64,000 nt of DNA from Thermodesulfobacteriota bacterium (GTDB lineage: Bacteria > Desulfobacterota > Thermodesulfobacteria > Thermodesulfobacteriales > Thermodesulfobacteriaceae). The notes under the pieces are model-generated. The model saw nothing but the letters and a program-made list of their open reading frames with translations, was not told the origin of the DNA and did not search any database. Positions 43,704 to 52,791 of this stretch are shown here, one piece after another. The translations under genes were made by a program, and so were the position numbers. The stretch's first letter is position 1. Every line of letters starts with the position of its first letter. The DNA lies in the NCBI GenBank assembly GCA_030550555.1, contig JAUQPD010000045.1, positions 1 to 64,000 on the forward strand. Reading direction: 5' to 3'.

Positions 43704-43704
43704 A

Positions 43705-44364
43705 ATGGTCCTCTTGGAATTAAGAGATATAACAAAGAGAGTGGGACAGGAACTCATTTTAAAAAGGGTCTCTCTTAGGGTGGAGACAGGGGAATTCATT
43801 GCTATTATTGGTCCTTCAGGATCAGGTAAGAGCTCCCTACTCTATATTATGGGGCTTCTTGATAGACCAACAAGCGGGACCATTTTATATCGAAATGAGA
43901 TCATTGAATGGAAGGATGCAGTGATAAATCGACTTAGAAATCAAAAACTAGGTTTTGTTTTTCAGTTTCACTACTTGATACCAGAATTAAATGTTCTTGA
44001 AAATGTTATGGCTCCTCAGCTTAAGGCAGGCAGATCCTATGGAGAGGCAAAGGAGAGAGCTCTCGAGCTATTGACGAGACTTGGTCTTGATGCTAAGTCA
44101 AAACGACAGGTCTTTGAGATCTCTGGAGGGGAGATGCAGAGAGTTGCTATTGCAAGGGCCCTTGCAAACAATCCAGAGATTCTCCTCTGTGACGAACCTA
44201 CTGGAAATCTTGACACCAAAAATACTCAAAGAGTAATGGAGATCTTTGAAGAGTTGAATCAAGAGGGCACAACAATTGTAATGGTCACTCATGATATGAG
44301 TTTGGCAGAAAGAGCAAAGAGAGTTATAGAAATGAGGGATGGTGAGATTGTTGCAGACCGATGA
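43705..44364 (+). CDS. ABC exporter ATP-binding protein (LolD/DevA/MacB-N type)
   Basis: The 219-residue ATPase has Walker A GPSGSGKSSL, the Q-loop FQFHYLIPELNVLENVM typical of LolD/MacB ATPases, the signature ISGGEMQR, Walker B ILLCDEPTGNLD and VTHD. The ATG at 43705 lies one base after the permease stop; the frame is open further upstream inside the permease gene. Together with the adaptor and permease it would export a lipid, peptide or small molecule; substrate unknown. Confidence 0.92.
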   Translation: MVLLELRDITKRVGQELILKRVSLRVETGEFIAIIGPSGSGKSSLLYIMGLLDRPTSGTILYRNEIIEWKDAVINRLRNQKLGFVFQFHYLIPELNVLENVMAPQLKAGRSYGEAKERALELLTRLGLDAKSKRQVFEISGGEMQRVAIARALANNPEILLCDEPTGNLDTKNTQRVMEIFEELNQEGTTIVMVTHDMSLAERAKRVIEMRDGEIVADR

Positions 44365-44654
44365 CACCAGAGAAATTTAAGCTATTATTAGGGCTTCTCT
44401 CATCTAAGGAGAGGCAAATATTGACAGATCTCTTCTATCATGAGCCAGATTGTGCCAAGTTCATTGCCCGTAGACTCCGGGTTGACTTGAAGGAGGTCAT
44501 GGATGGACTTAAATTTTTAGAAAATCTTGGCTTAGTAGTAAGGGTAAGTCAGACTTTCGTTAAAAAAGGTGATCGTCTTAAACATCGCAATCATACCTAC
44601 TATGAAATAACAAAGGAATGTAGAAAAATTCTAAAAAAACTTATCCAAGGGTGA
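44361..44654 (+). CDS. Small winged-helix-like protein, possible regulator
   Basis: The 97-residue protein overlaps the ATPase gene by ATGA and ends 4 nt before lon. Its predicted fold is helix-rich with a helix-turn-helix ([29 protein letters not shown]) followed by a basic wing ([17 protein letters not shown]), like MarR/ArsR-type small regulators. It may control the exporter operon it sits in. It was not matched to a named family with certainty. Confidence 0.65.
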   Translation: MTPEKFKLLLGLLSSKERQILTDLFYHEPDCAKFIARRLRVDLKEVMDGLKFLENLGLVVRVSQTFVKKGDRLKHRNHTYYEITKECRKILKKLIQG

Positions 44655-44658
44655 GATT

Positions 44659-47028
44659 ATGACAGAGACAAGAGAGGTCCAATTTCAGGAACTACAGGAA
44701 GGAGAAATTATAGATGTCCCTGAACAACTGCCCCTTATGGCAATTAGAGACATGGTGCTTTTTCCCTCGATGGTTGTCCCCCTATTTGTGGGGCGACCAA
44801 GATCACTTAGAGCGGTAGAGGAAGCTGAAAAACGAGAAAAGCTCCTTGTCTTAGTAACTCAGAGAAATTCTCGGATAGAGAATCCTCAAGAAAAGGATCT
44901 CTATCGTATAGGCACCTTGGGATTGATCTTAAAGACCGTAAATTTAGCTGAGAATAGGAAAAAGATCATTGTCCAGGTCCTCTCAAGAGTTGAAATCAAA
45001 GAATATCTCAAGATGGATCCCTATTTTGAGGTAAAGATTGAGCCTTGTAGAGAGGTCGAGCCGGATGTAATGACTCCTGAAATGGAAGCACTTGTCAGAA
45101 CTGTTAAGGAGAACTTAGAAAAACTTCTTGCTCTAAAGGGGCTACTCAATTCGGAGGTAAGTCACCTCATTCAGAGCATGGAAGAGCCTGGGAGACTTGC
45201 TGACTTGGCGTCAGCTTATATAAAGTTAAAGGTCTCAACCGCTCAGGATCTTCTCGAAACCCTCAACGGATTTGAGAGACTTCAGAAGATTTCCAAAATA
45301 CTCCTTCAGGAAATAGAGATAACTACCCTTCAGAATAAGATTCAGACTGAAGCTCAAGAAGAGATGGGTAAGACTCAGAGAGAATACTTCCTCCGTCAAC
45401 AGCTTAGAGCAATTAAGAGAGAGCTTGGTGAGGAGGAGGATTTCGAGTCTGAGATAAAGGAGCTCCGCAGAAAAATCAAGAAAGCCAAGATGCCCAAACA
45501 GGTGGAAGAGGAAGCCCTAAGACAGCTAAGACGACTTGAGCTAATGGCTCCTGAATCCGCAGAGGCAAGTGTGATTAGAAATTATATTGAATGGTTGATC
45601 GAGCTCCCCTGGAGTGTTTCCACTCAAGACAACCTCGATCTTCACCATGTAAAGAAGGTACTTGATGAGGATCACTATAATCTGGAAAAAGTTAAAGAAA
45701 GACTTCTAGAATTTCTTGCGGTAAAGAAAATCAATCCCAAGGCTAAGGGAGCTATTATTTGTTTTGTCGGTCCGCCTGGTGTGGGGAAAACAAGTCTAGG
45801 TAGGTCCATTGCTAAGGCTCTTGGTAGAAAATTTGTCCGTGTTGCTTTAGGAGGAGTTAGAGATGAAGCAGAGATTAGAGGACACAGGAGGACCTATGTG
45901 GGAGCAATGCCTGGAAGAATAATTCAAGGAATAAAACAGGCAGGTGTCAACAATCCTGTGTTCCTCCTCGATGAAATTGATAAGCTCTGTAGCGATTTCC
46001 ATGGAGATCCTGCATCAGCCCTTTTAGAAGTTCTTGATCCAGAGCAGAATAAGGAATTTGTTGACCACTACTTAGATGTTCCCTTCGATCTATCAAAGGT
46101 ACTTTTTATAGCAACTGCCAACATGACTGAGCCTATTCCCAAGGTACTTTTAGACAGAATGGAGGTAATCTATCTCTCAGGCTATACCTTTAAGGAGAAA
46201 CTTGAAATTGCTAAAAGACATCTTCTTCCCAAGCTCTTGAAAGAGCACGGGCTAAAAAAGAAGGATTTCAATTTGAGTGACGAGGTAATTTTGAAGGTGA
46301 TCGAAGAGTATACTTCAGAATCAGGTGTAAGAGAACTTGAGCGGAAATTGGCAGCTCTTTGCAGAAAAATAGCCCGAAAAATTGCGGAGGGACAGACTGG
46401 TCCCTTTGAAATAACTCCTGACAATCTCCATGAGTATCTTGGGCCACCAGAGAATATTGAGGACATGAGGCTTACGAAGGATGAGATAGGGGTAGCTACC
46501 GGATTAGCTTGGACCCCCTATGGTGGAGAGGTGCTCTATGTTGAAGCTCTCGTAATGCAGGGTAAGGGCAACTTGATCTTAACTGGCTCTCTTGGAGAGG
46601 TGATGAAGGAGAGTGCTCAGGCAGCTCTCTCCTATATAAGGTCTCGTTCTGATGAGCTCGGTCTCGATCCGAAATTTTATACAAAATACGACCTCCATGT
46701 GCATGTTCCTGCTGGAGCAATACCAAAGGATGGACCAAGTGCTGGGATCACCATCGCGATAGCCCTGATTTCAGCTCTAACAAAAAGGCCTGTCTCAAAG
46801 GACTATGCTATGACTGGTGAAATTACACTGAGAGGAAGAATTTTCCCCGTAGGAGGTATCAAAGAGAAAGCCCTTGCTGCCCTCCGCAAAGGAATTCCCA
46901 ATGTCATTATTCCAGCACAGAACGAAAAAGACCTTCAAGAAATTCCAGAGGACCTGAGAGCTCAAATCAATTTTATAAAAGTTTCACATTTAGATGAAGT
47001 TAGAAATATTGTATTAAAATCTTCCTAA
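44659..47028 (+). CDS. lon: ATP-dependent protease La
   Basis: Lon degrades misfolded and regulatory proteins in the cytosol. The 789-residue protein has the N-terminal substrate domain ([22 protein letters not shown]), AAA+ Walker [11 protein letters not shown], Walker [11 protein letters not shown] and the proteolytic domain with catalytic Ser in [12 protein letters not shown] and Lys in [10 protein letters not shown]. Length is usual. The ribosome-binding site is AAGGGTGAG. It is likely co-transcribed with the exporter genes, though a separate promoter cannot be excluded. Confidence 0.97.
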   Translation: MTETREVQFQELQEGEIIDVPEQLPLMAIRDMVLFPSMVVPLFVGRPRSLRAVEEAEKREKLLVLVTQRNSRIENPQEKDLYRIGTLGLILKTVNLAENRKKIIVQVLSRVEIKEYLKMDPYFEVKIEPCREVEPDVMTPEMEALVRTVKENLEKLLALKGLLNSEVSHLIQSMEEPGRLADLASAYIKLKVSTAQDLLETLNGFERLQKISKILLQEIEITTLQNKIQTEAQEEMGKTQREYFLRQQLRAIKRELGEEEDFESEIKELRRKIKKAKMPKQVEEEALRQLRRLELMAPESAEASVIRNYIEWLIELPWSVSTQDNLDLHHVKKVLDEDHYNLEKVKERLLEFLAVKKINPKAKGAIICFVGPPGVGKTSLGRSIAKALGRKFVRVALGGVRDEAEIRGHRRTYVGAMPGRIIQGIKQAGVNNPVFLLDEIDKLCSDFHGDPASALLEVLDPEQNKEFVDHYLDVPFDLSKVLFIATANMTEPIPKVLLDRMEVIYLSGYTFKEKLEIAKRHLLPKLLKEHGLKKKDFNLSDEVILKVIEEYTSESGVRELERKLAALCRKIARKIAEGQTGPFEITPDNLHEYLGPPENIEDMRLTKDEIGVATGLAWTPYGGEVLYVEALVMQGKGNLILTGSLGEVMKESAQAALSYIRSRSDELGLDPKFYTKYDLHVHVPAGAIPKDGPSAGITIAIALISALTKRPVSKDYAMTGEITLRGRIFPVGGIKEKALAALRKGIPNVIIPAQNEKDLQEIPEDLRAQINFIKVSHLDEVRNIVLKSS

Positions 47029-47079
47029 GAAACGTATATACGGAAGACAATTTGAGTCACAAAAGGGGGGTAGATAAAA

Positions 47080-47634
47080 TTGAGGAAAAGGGGAAGGAAA
47101 CCTAAAGAGAGTCCTGAAGGGATTAGGAAAGAACCTATTGAGGTAGTAGATGAAAACTGCGAACCCCTTGGAGTATTCTCCCGCGGATTAGTTCATACAA
47201 ATGGACTGTATCATAAATCAGTCCATGTTTTTATTTTCAATAATCGTGGTGAAATTTTCCTTCAAAGAAGGGCCCTTGACAGGGAAGAAAATCCAGGGCT
47301 TTGGAGTTCTTCTGCTTCTGGCCATGTTAGCCCTGGTGAACCCTCTATTGTTGCAGCTCAACGAGAACTCAAAGAGGAACTTAAAATTAAAGTTAAACTC
47401 GAAGAGGTCCTCCGGATACCACCTCACCCTGAGACAAATTGGGAATGTAGCACTCTCTTTGTAGGAAAAACCGATAAACAACCTAAACCCAATCCCAATG
47501 AAGTCCTTGAGGGAAGATTTTTTACAATTGGCGAACTTGAAAAGATGATAGCAGAAACTCCCGAGATCTTTAGTCCTGCCTTTCTCTTTCTGTGGAAGCT
47601 TTATAAAGAGAAAACACCTCAGCTCGGGTCCTAG
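47080..47634 (+). CDS. NUDIX hydrolase (YfcD/IDI-like)
   Basis: The 184-residue protein carries the NUDIX box GHVSPGEPSIVAAQRELKEE and the VDENCEPLGVFSRGLVHTNGLYHKSVHVFIFN lead (split positions about 23-54), typical of the isopentenyl-isomerase-like/YfcD group. This group is usually annotated as a hydrolase of unknown substrate. The start is TTG after AAAGGGGGG. The 3' end overlaps the convergent precorrin-2 dehydrogenase gene by 65 nt. A true type I IPP isomerase is a weaker alternative. Confidence 0.85.
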   Translation: MRKRGRKPKESPEGIRKEPIEVVDENCEPLGVFSRGLVHTNGLYHKSVHVFIFNNRGEIFLQRRALDREENPGLWSSSASGHVSPGEPSIVAAQRELKEELKIKVKLEEVLRIPPHPETNWECSTLFVGKTDKQPKPNPNEVLEGRFFTIGELEKMIAETPEIFSPAFLFLWKLYKEKTPQLGS

Positions 47635-48262
47635 CTAGTCCCTCCTTTTCCAAAATTGCCATTAGCAAATCGTAGTCACCTCTCTTGAGGTAGTTAAAGA
47701 TAGGTGCCAAAGCTAAAGTTTGTAATTTTCTTTCCTTTTCTTCACTACTTAGGTTTGAATTTAAGATTTCTTCTCGTATTAGTCTCATAACTTTAAGATA
47801 TAATGAGAATTCTTCAGAAAATAGTGATTCAAGTTGTTCTCTAAGTCTTTTGGCAACAGCGGGACTTGCGCCGGAGGTAGAGATTGCTATGATGAGTTCA
47901 CCGCGTCTAATTATTGAGGGCACAATAAAAGAGCAGAGTTGGGGATTATCTACTACGTTGCAGGGTATCCCCCTTTCCTCTGCTTCCTGGAAGACCTCTT
48001 TTTGAACTTGGGGGTTGTTAGTAGCAGTGATTACAAGGAAGGCTCCTTGAAGGTCTCCAGGTTGATATCCTCGAGGAATCCAAATAATCTTTCCTTCTTC
48101 GTTAAGAGTGTGGAGAGTCTCTGTGAGTTCAGGGGATATCACTTTTATTTTGGCTCCGGTATGGAGGAGGCCTTGAACTTTTCTCTCTGCTACATTACCT
48201 CCACCGACAACGACACAGAGACGGTCTTTTAGGTTTAGGAAAACTGGATAAAGTTCAATCAA
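47570..48262 (-). CDS. Precorrin-2 dehydrogenase/sirohydrochlorin ferrochelatase-type protein
   Basis: The 230-residue protein matches the N-terminal (CysG-B/Met8p/SirC) part of siroheme synthase. It has Rossmann motif VVGGGNVAERKVQGLL, NVVDNPQLCSFIVPS with the catalytic Asp, and ISTSGASPAVAKRLREQLE. It oxidises precorrin-2 to sirohydrochlorin on the way to siroheme (and haem d1/alternative haem), needed by sulfite reductase. The methyltransferase half of CysG is absent. It is the last gene of the fabG-rtcA-ligase run, starting at a TTG inside the ligase stop region (8-nt overlap). Confidence 0.9.
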   Translation of the reverse strand: MIELYPVFLNLKDRLCVVVGGGNVAERKVQGLLHTGAKIKVISPELTETLHTLNEEGKIIWIPRGYQPGDLQGAFLVITATNNPQVQKEVFQEAEERGIPCNVVDNPQLCSFIVPSIIRRGELIIAISTSGASPAVAKRLREQLESLFSEEFSLYLKVMRLIREEILNSNLSSEEKERKLQTLALAPIFNYLKRGDYDLLMAILEKEGLARTRAEVFSLYKASTERERQD

Positions 48263-49406
48263 CTTCTCCCCATCCTTCTAATTTGTTAGTCCAGAACTGA
48301 GTTGCTCGGGGATATATTTTTCTAAATTTTATCACATAATAGCCGTCTCTCCATTCTCGGTGAAGGATTTCCACTGTGACTCTTGCAATCTTAAAATGGG
48401 CAAGAAGGGCAAGAAAATTCTCCTCTCTCTTAAAGCGGACTTGAAAGGTCTCTTCAAATGGATTTTTATTCCTGAGGATTTGGAGGGCATTTTCAAAAAG
48501 GGTCTCTCCAAGACTTCTGTAAATATCCTCTTTAAATTCTTCAAATTCATAGATATTTAAGAATAATCTTATCAATCTAAGGCTTATGTAGTTAGGCTCT
48601 ACTTCACCAAGATAGGGAAAAACAATCTTGAGGTCTGCAAGATTCGAATAAGGTGTTACATATTTTACTCGTGAACCTCTCGTTAGAGGTTTGAAGACAA
48701 GGCCTTCTCGGCCCTCTGTGTGGTATCTTCTAATAAGGGTACATATTTTTTTATAGTCTTTTTCAGAATCAAAAGGGCCATGTATTTCTGGATGAGGAAA
48801 ATTAAAAAACTGAAGAAGATTCAGCTTTTCCTCAACAGAAATGAACTCTCCAGTACCCATCTTTGCAATATCAAAAACGAAAAACTTTATATCTTCCTTT
48901 ATATATGGTGGCCATTCACTGACAAAGGGATTTTCTGGCCCTGCGACCTCACAGCAGATCACATAGTTGGGGAACTCCTTAAAAAATTTGGGAAGTTCTG
49001 GAAGGAAGTCAATCCATCTGTCAGTCGCAAAGGGGCAAACATAGCCTCTTCTTGTGAAGGCAAGAATTTCGCTACCCACCATTATTAGACGCACATTGTA
49101 ACCCTCTATCTTTTCTTCTGCGTAGAAAGGCTCTGAGAAGTATCTTTTTAGACCTGTTTTGAGGATATAGACTCTTGGAATGGATGGATAGCCCCTTACG
49201 AGGATTCGATCGTCAAATAAGGTGCCAACTGGCAGTCCCTTAAATTCCTTGTTGATTCGAAAAAAGTTCCAACCTTTCCAGCTTGAGGGAATGATTTTTC
49301 CCTTTTCAAAGGCACTCTCTAAGTCAGCCCAGGTGTAAATTTTTAAATGTGAGTTTTTCTCCCAACAATGAAATAGATAGTCTTTCTGCTCCCTACTTTC
49401 GCTCAA
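48255..49406 (-). CDS. Rnl3-family (archaeal-type) RNA ligase
   Basis: The 383-residue protein belongs to the homodimeric thermophile RNA ligases (Pab1020/MthRnl, about 380 residues). It has nucleotidyl-transferase motif I EEKIEGYNVR with the AMP-accepting Lys99, motif III-like IKFFVFDI, motif IV EGLVFKP and a basic VKYVT segment. A helical C-terminal domain typical of Rnl3 follows. It seals 5'-phosphate to 3'-OH RNA ends using ATP. It starts at a TTG overlapping the end of rtcA by 14 nt, so RNA end-healing and sealing enzymes are translated together. The natural RNA substrate is unknown. Probable archaeal origin by transfer (inference). Confidence 0.88.
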   Translation of the reverse strand: MSESREQKDYLFHCWEKNSHLKIYTWADLESAFEKGKIIPSSWKGWNFFRINKEFKGLPVGTLFDDRILVRGYPSIPRVYILKTGLKRYFSEPFYAEEKIEGYNVRLIMVGSEILAFTRRGYVCPFATDRWIDFLPELPKFFKEFPNYVICCEVAGPENPFVSEWPPYIKEDIKFFVFDIAKMGTGEFISVEEKLNLLQFFNFPHPEIHGPFDSEKDYKKICTLIRRYHTEGREGLVFKPLTRGSRVKYVTPYSNLADLKIVFPYLGEVEPNYISLRLIRLFLNIYEFEEFKEDIYRSLGETLFENALQILRNKNPFEETFQVRFKREENFLALLAHFKIARVTVEILHREWRDGYYVIKFRKIYPRATQFWTNKLEGWGEVD

Positions 49407-50469
49407 TTATAACTGTCCCCCTTTCTCCTAACCTTCCTTCAATCTTTATAAGGAGCTCTTCAATAAACTTAGGTATCAACCAAACTTGTGTAAGTAGGTG
49501 CCCACTTACCCTTTGGACCTTATAGGAGAATTTTCTTATTTGGGCCTCTTGCATTGCTAAGCACAAAGGAAGAAGGATCTGATCTCCTAAATGTTCATCA
49601 AGATGGGCCTTGCTATACAAAAAATCTAGTAAGGTGCGTCCTGCTTTTCTACCTATCTCTTCGGCAGGAAGTCCCTTTTTTCCAAGCAGGTCTACTCCTG
49701 CCCGAAGGATTTCACTTTCCGAGTATATCAGAAGCATTGTTCCTGGAGATCTACTCTTGACTTTAACATATTCTGTTTGCTTCTCAATAGACAATTCACC
49801 TAAAGTATCAAGGGCAGATTTTGCCTGTCTAAAGAGGATGTGTTCAGGAAGGTCTTCACTAACAAGGCTTAAAATTGTTAACCTTTTTGCATTGAATTCT
49901 TGAAAGGTTTCTGGAAGAGAGACCTTTTCCTTTGGAAATACTTGGAATATGACCTTGCCTCCACCTTTAGGATAAAAGCCTACTTCTAAGAGAGAGGCCT
50001 TTGCATAAAAGCCAAGAGTTTTTACAACAGGCAGATAGACTCTTTCAAGATAGTGAAAGGTTGGGCTAAAGGGAACATGGGTGCCTCCAGAGAGAATAAG
50101 TCTACCGCCACCTCCGAAGGCAAGAGGAACGAAGAGGGTTTGGAAGAGGAGGGAAGTGGAACCAGCAGTGCCAATGTCAAAACTGTATTCTCCTTGAGAT
50201 GGGAGCTTGCGGGGAATAAAAAGAAGTTCCTGTGAGTGAAGATGGGCCCCCTCGACATAAGCTTCAGAAAGCCTTTTGCAAGCCTCAACACAGGCAAAGT
50301 GTTGAGGTTGTAGTCCTGGTTTAGGTCGATTAGCCCTAATCTTGACCATCTTAAAAGGTTTCTGGAGAACTAAGGAAAGGGAAAGAGAGGTCCTTAAAAT
50401 TTGGCCACCACCTTCGCAGTAAGAACCATCAATTTGAAGCAACTCTTTAGCCCCTGTAGAGACCTCCAT
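49393..50469 (-). CDS. rtcA: RNA 3'-terminal phosphate cyclase
   Basis: RtcA converts RNA 3'-phosphate to 2',3'-cyclic phosphate with ATP and can adenylate 5' ends. The 358-residue protein has IDGSYCEGGGQILRTSLSLS near the N-terminus (Cys replaces the usual Gly of GEGGG) and RANRPKPGLQPQH. It also has FDIGTAGSTSLLFQTL, PKGGGKV and HLDEHLGDQILLPL with the catalytic His. It overlaps fabG by 23 nt; a TTG nine codons in, just after the fabG stop, is an alternative start. It has no rtcB partner here; an Rnl3 ligase follows instead. Confidence 0.94.
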   Translation of the reverse strand: MEVSTGAKELLQIDGSYCEGGGQILRTSLSLSLVLQKPFKMVKIRANRPKPGLQPQHFACVEACKRLSEAYVEGAHLHSQELLFIPRKLPSQGEYSFDIGTAGSTSLLFQTLFVPLAFGGGGRLILSGGTHVPFSPTFHYLERVYLPVVKTLGFYAKASLLEVGFYPKGGGKVIFQVFPKEKVSLPETFQEFNAKRLTILSLVSEDLPEHILFRQAKSALDTLGELSIEKQTEYVKVKSRSPGTMLLIYSESEILRAGVDLLGKKGLPAEEIGRKAGRTLLDFLYSKAHLDEHLGDQILLPLCLAMQEAQIRKFSYKVQRVSGHLLTQVWLIPKFIEELLIKIEGRLGERGTVIIERK

Positions 50470-51190
50470 TTACATGGAAGACCGCACCAGTAATATAGCT
50501 TGCTTGATCACTTGCTAAGAACACAGCAAGATGGGCAACCTCTTCAGGACTTCCAGGTCTCTTCATTGGTATTTCTTGGAGAAAAGCCTCTTTAACTTTT
50601 TCTGGAAGTTTTTCAGTCATATCAGTTTCTATGTAACCTGGAGCAATGGCATTTACTGTAATGTTTCTGTTGGCTACTTCTAAGGCTAGGGCTTTAGTAA
50701 ATCCGATGAGCCCAGCCTTTGCTGAGGCATAATTGACCTGACCTGGATTTCCAGTAAAAGCAACAACTGAAGAGATATTTATGATCCGCCCCCATCTTTC
50801 CTTAAGCATAAGAGGGAGAACCGCCTGAGTGACATAAAAGGCAGAAAAAAGATTTGTCCTAAGGACAACTTCCCAGTCCTCTTCTCTCATCCTGAGGAGA
50901 AGGCTGTCTCTGGTGATTCCTGCGTTGTTAACAAGGATGTGGATTTTTCCCAGCGTCTCTTCGATCTTCTTAATTGCGGATTTTACCGCAGAAGGATCTG
51001 ATACATCAAAGGGGAGGAGATGGGCCTTTTTGCCTAGGTTCTCAATAAGCTCTTTTACCTCCTTTGCCTTATCCTCTGAACCTTTGTAGTTGATTATTAC
51101 CTCCGCACCCGCCTTCGCGAGCTCTAAGGCAATAGCTCTTCCAATCCCTCGTGATGCACCTGTAACAAGGGCAACCTTTCCGTCAAGCAT
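50447..51190 (-). CDS. fabG: 3-oxoacyl-ACP reductase
   Basis: NADPH-dependent reductase of fatty acid elongation. The 247-residue short-chain dehydrogenase has TGASRGIGRAIALELAKAGA, the NNAGITRD stretch, catalytic Ser in INISSV, YASAKAGLIGFTKALA and the C-terminal SYITGAVFHVNGGL. The ribosome-binding site AGGAGGGCCT precedes ATG 51190. It leads the minus-strand run with rtcA, RNA ligase and precorrin-2 dehydrogenase. acpP and fabF are not adjacent. Confidence 0.94.
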   Translation of the reverse strand: MLDGKVALVTGASRGIGRAIALELAKAGAEVIINYKGSEDKAKEVKELIENLGKKAHLLPFDVSDPSAVKSAIKKIEETLGKIHILVNNAGITRDSLLLRMREEDWEVVLRTNLFSAFYVTQAVLPLMLKERWGRIINISSVVAFTGNPGQVNYASAKAGLIGFTKALALEVANRNITVNAIAPGYIETDMTEKLPEKVKEAFLQEIPMKRPGSPEEVAHLAVFLASDQASYITGAVFHVNGGLYRG

Positions 51191-51238
51191 AGGCCCTCCT
51201 TTGAGAAGATGCTTACCTGTGCTTAAGATTTGTGTCTA

Positions 51239-51267
51239 ATTTTACAGGAAACCACCTTTTATGGCAA
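51239..51267 (-). promoter_or_regulatory. Promoter of fabG-rtcA-ligase run
   Basis: On the minus strand, TTGCCA (51267-51262), a 17-bp spacer and TAAAAT (51244-51239). The -35 overlaps a small inverted repeat, GGCAA-N6-TTGCC (51263-51278), which could be an operator. Confidence 0.65.
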
Positions 51268-51302
51268 CCTAGATTGCCTGCTATAGCTTGGGACCACGAG
51301 GA

Positions 51303-51330
51303 TTGACAGGTCCTTAAGTTGGAGTAGATT
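51303..51330 (+). promoter_or_regulatory. Promoter of gatB operon
   Basis: Consensus TTGACA (51303-51308), a 16-bp spacer and TAGATT (51325-51330). The transcript would start near 51337, leaving about 20 nt of leader with GGGG ahead of ATG 51357. Confidence 0.6.
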
Positions 51331-51356
51331 TTGGAAAAATTTTGGGGTAGAGCTCT

Positions 51357-52790
51357 ATGGAGTTTGAGGCGGTAATTGGGCTTGAAGTTCATGCCCAGCT
51401 TACAACAAAGAGCAAGCTTTTTTGTTCCTGTTCAACTAAGTTTGGCTCAGCTTCAAACACCCAGGTCTGTCCAATCTGTACTGGTCAACCAGGGGTCCTT
51501 CCTGTAATTAATAAAAAAGCTGTCGAATATGCCTTGAAACTTGCTTTAGCTCTGGGTTCAAAGATTAACCTCTATTCTGTAATGGCAAGAAAGCACTACT
51601 TTTATCCTGATCTACCAAAGAATTATCAGATTTCCCAATATGATATACCTATTGCGGTTGGTGGAGAGGTTGAAATTGAGATTGATGGCAAAAGGAAGAA
51701 GATTGGCCTAACGAGGATTCACTTAGAGGAGGATGCAGGAAAGTTAATTCATGACGAAAGACAGCCCTATTCTTATGTGGATTTCAATAGGGCTGGAATT
51801 CCTCTGCTTGAAATTGTGTCAAAACCAGAAATTCACTCTCCCCAAGAGGCTGTAGCCTATTTAAAAACGCTAAGAAGTATTGTGAGATATCTTGGTATTT
51901 GTGATGGTAATATGGAAGAAGGTAGTCTAAGGTGCGATGCCAATGTCTCGGTAAGACCAAAGGGTTCCAAGGAATTTGGAACCAAAGTAGAGCTTAAGAA
52001 TATGAATTCTTTTAAGCATGTAGAAAGAGCTCTTGCCTATGAAATAAAACGTCAAATTGGCTTAATTCTTGAGGGAAAAGAGGTTATCCAGGAAACGAGG
52101 CTTTATGACGAAGCAACTCAGACGACTCATCCGATGAGGGGTAAAGAAGAGGCCCATGACTATTGCTACTTTCCTGACCCTGATCTCATTGAGATTCAGT
52201 TAGATGAAGCCCTTCTTGAAAGGATTAAAGGAGATCTACCAGAACTTCCTCTTCAGAGAAAAGAGCGTTTTGAAAGGGCTTATGGCCTTTCTTCCTACGA
52301 AGCAAGTATACTTACTGAAGAAAGAACCCTTGCAGATTTCTTCGAAGAGACTGTGAAGATTTATCCAAATCCCAAGGCTGTTTCTAACTTCATTCTCACT
52401 GAGGTTTTGAGATATCTTAACAGAGATCATATTGACATATCTCAAAGTAAATTAAAGCCTGCCTATCTGGCAGAACTTCTTGAATTGGTGGAAAAGGAGA
52501 CAATATCCATAACTCTTGCAAAACAGCAGGTTTTTCCTGAGGCTTATGAACGGGGGGTTTCACCAAAGCAAATAGTCGAGGAGAGAAACTTAGCTCAAGA
52601 GAGTTCTGAAGAGACTTTAAAAAGGATCTGCGAGGAAGTTCTCAGAGAAAATCCAGGAGAGGTTCAGCGCTATAGAGATGGCAAGAAAGGTCTCCTTGGT
52701 TACTTTGTTGGACAGGTCATGAAGAAGACTCAGGGAAAAGCCAATCCAAAGGTAGTAAACAGACTCCTTACCGAATTACTGGAGCAATAA
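51357..52790 (+). CDS. gatB: Asp-tRNA(Asn)/Glu-tRNA(Gln) amidotransferase subunit B
   Basis: GatB binds the mischarged tRNA in the GatCAB complex and activates it for amidation. The 477-residue protein has EAVIGLEVHAQLTTKSKLFC, the metal-binding CPICTGQPGVLPVIN, KHYFYPDLPKNYQISQYD and the C-terminal YqeY-like helical tail with GYFVGQVMKKTQGKANP. gatA and gatC are not in the window. mtnA follows after 1 nt. Confidence 0.97.
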   Translation: MEFEAVIGLEVHAQLTTKSKLFCSCSTKFGSASNTQVCPICTGQPGVLPVINKKAVEYALKLALALGSKINLYSVMARKHYFYPDLPKNYQISQYDIPIAVGGEVEIEIDGKRKKIGLTRIHLEEDAGKLIHDERQPYSYVDFNRAGIPLLEIVSKPEIHSPQEAVAYLKTLRSIVRYLGICDGNMEEGSLRCDANVSVRPKGSKEFGTKVELKNMNSFKHVERALAYEIKRQIGLILEGKEVIQETRLYDEATQTTHPMRGKEEAHDYCYFPDPDLIEIQLDEALLERIKGDLPELPLQRKERFERAYGLSSYEASILTEERTLADFFEETVKIYPNPKAVSNFILTEVLRYLNRDHIDISQSKLKPAYLAELLELVEKETISITLAKQQVFPEAYERGVSPKQIVEERNLAQESSEETLKRICEEVLRENPGEVQRYRDGKKGLLGYFVGQVMKKTQGKANPKVVNRLLTELLEQ

Positions 52791-52791
52791 G

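Noticed and set aside
46496..46738. Frames antisense to lon
   Set aside because: Shadow frames over a fully conserved protease domain.
47021..47046. CTTCC...CGTATATACG...GGAAG after lon as a terminator
   Set aside because: The arms do not form one continuous stem and there is no T-run.
48720..49088. 122-codon plus-strand frame inside the RNA ligase gene
   Set aside because: Antisense shadow of a gene with all ligase motifs; no start signal.
51285..51320. GGACC...GGTCC stretch before gatB as a possible T-box or riboswitch
   Set aside because: No AGGGTGG-type T-box sequence and the segment overlaps the promoter, so it is not transcribed.
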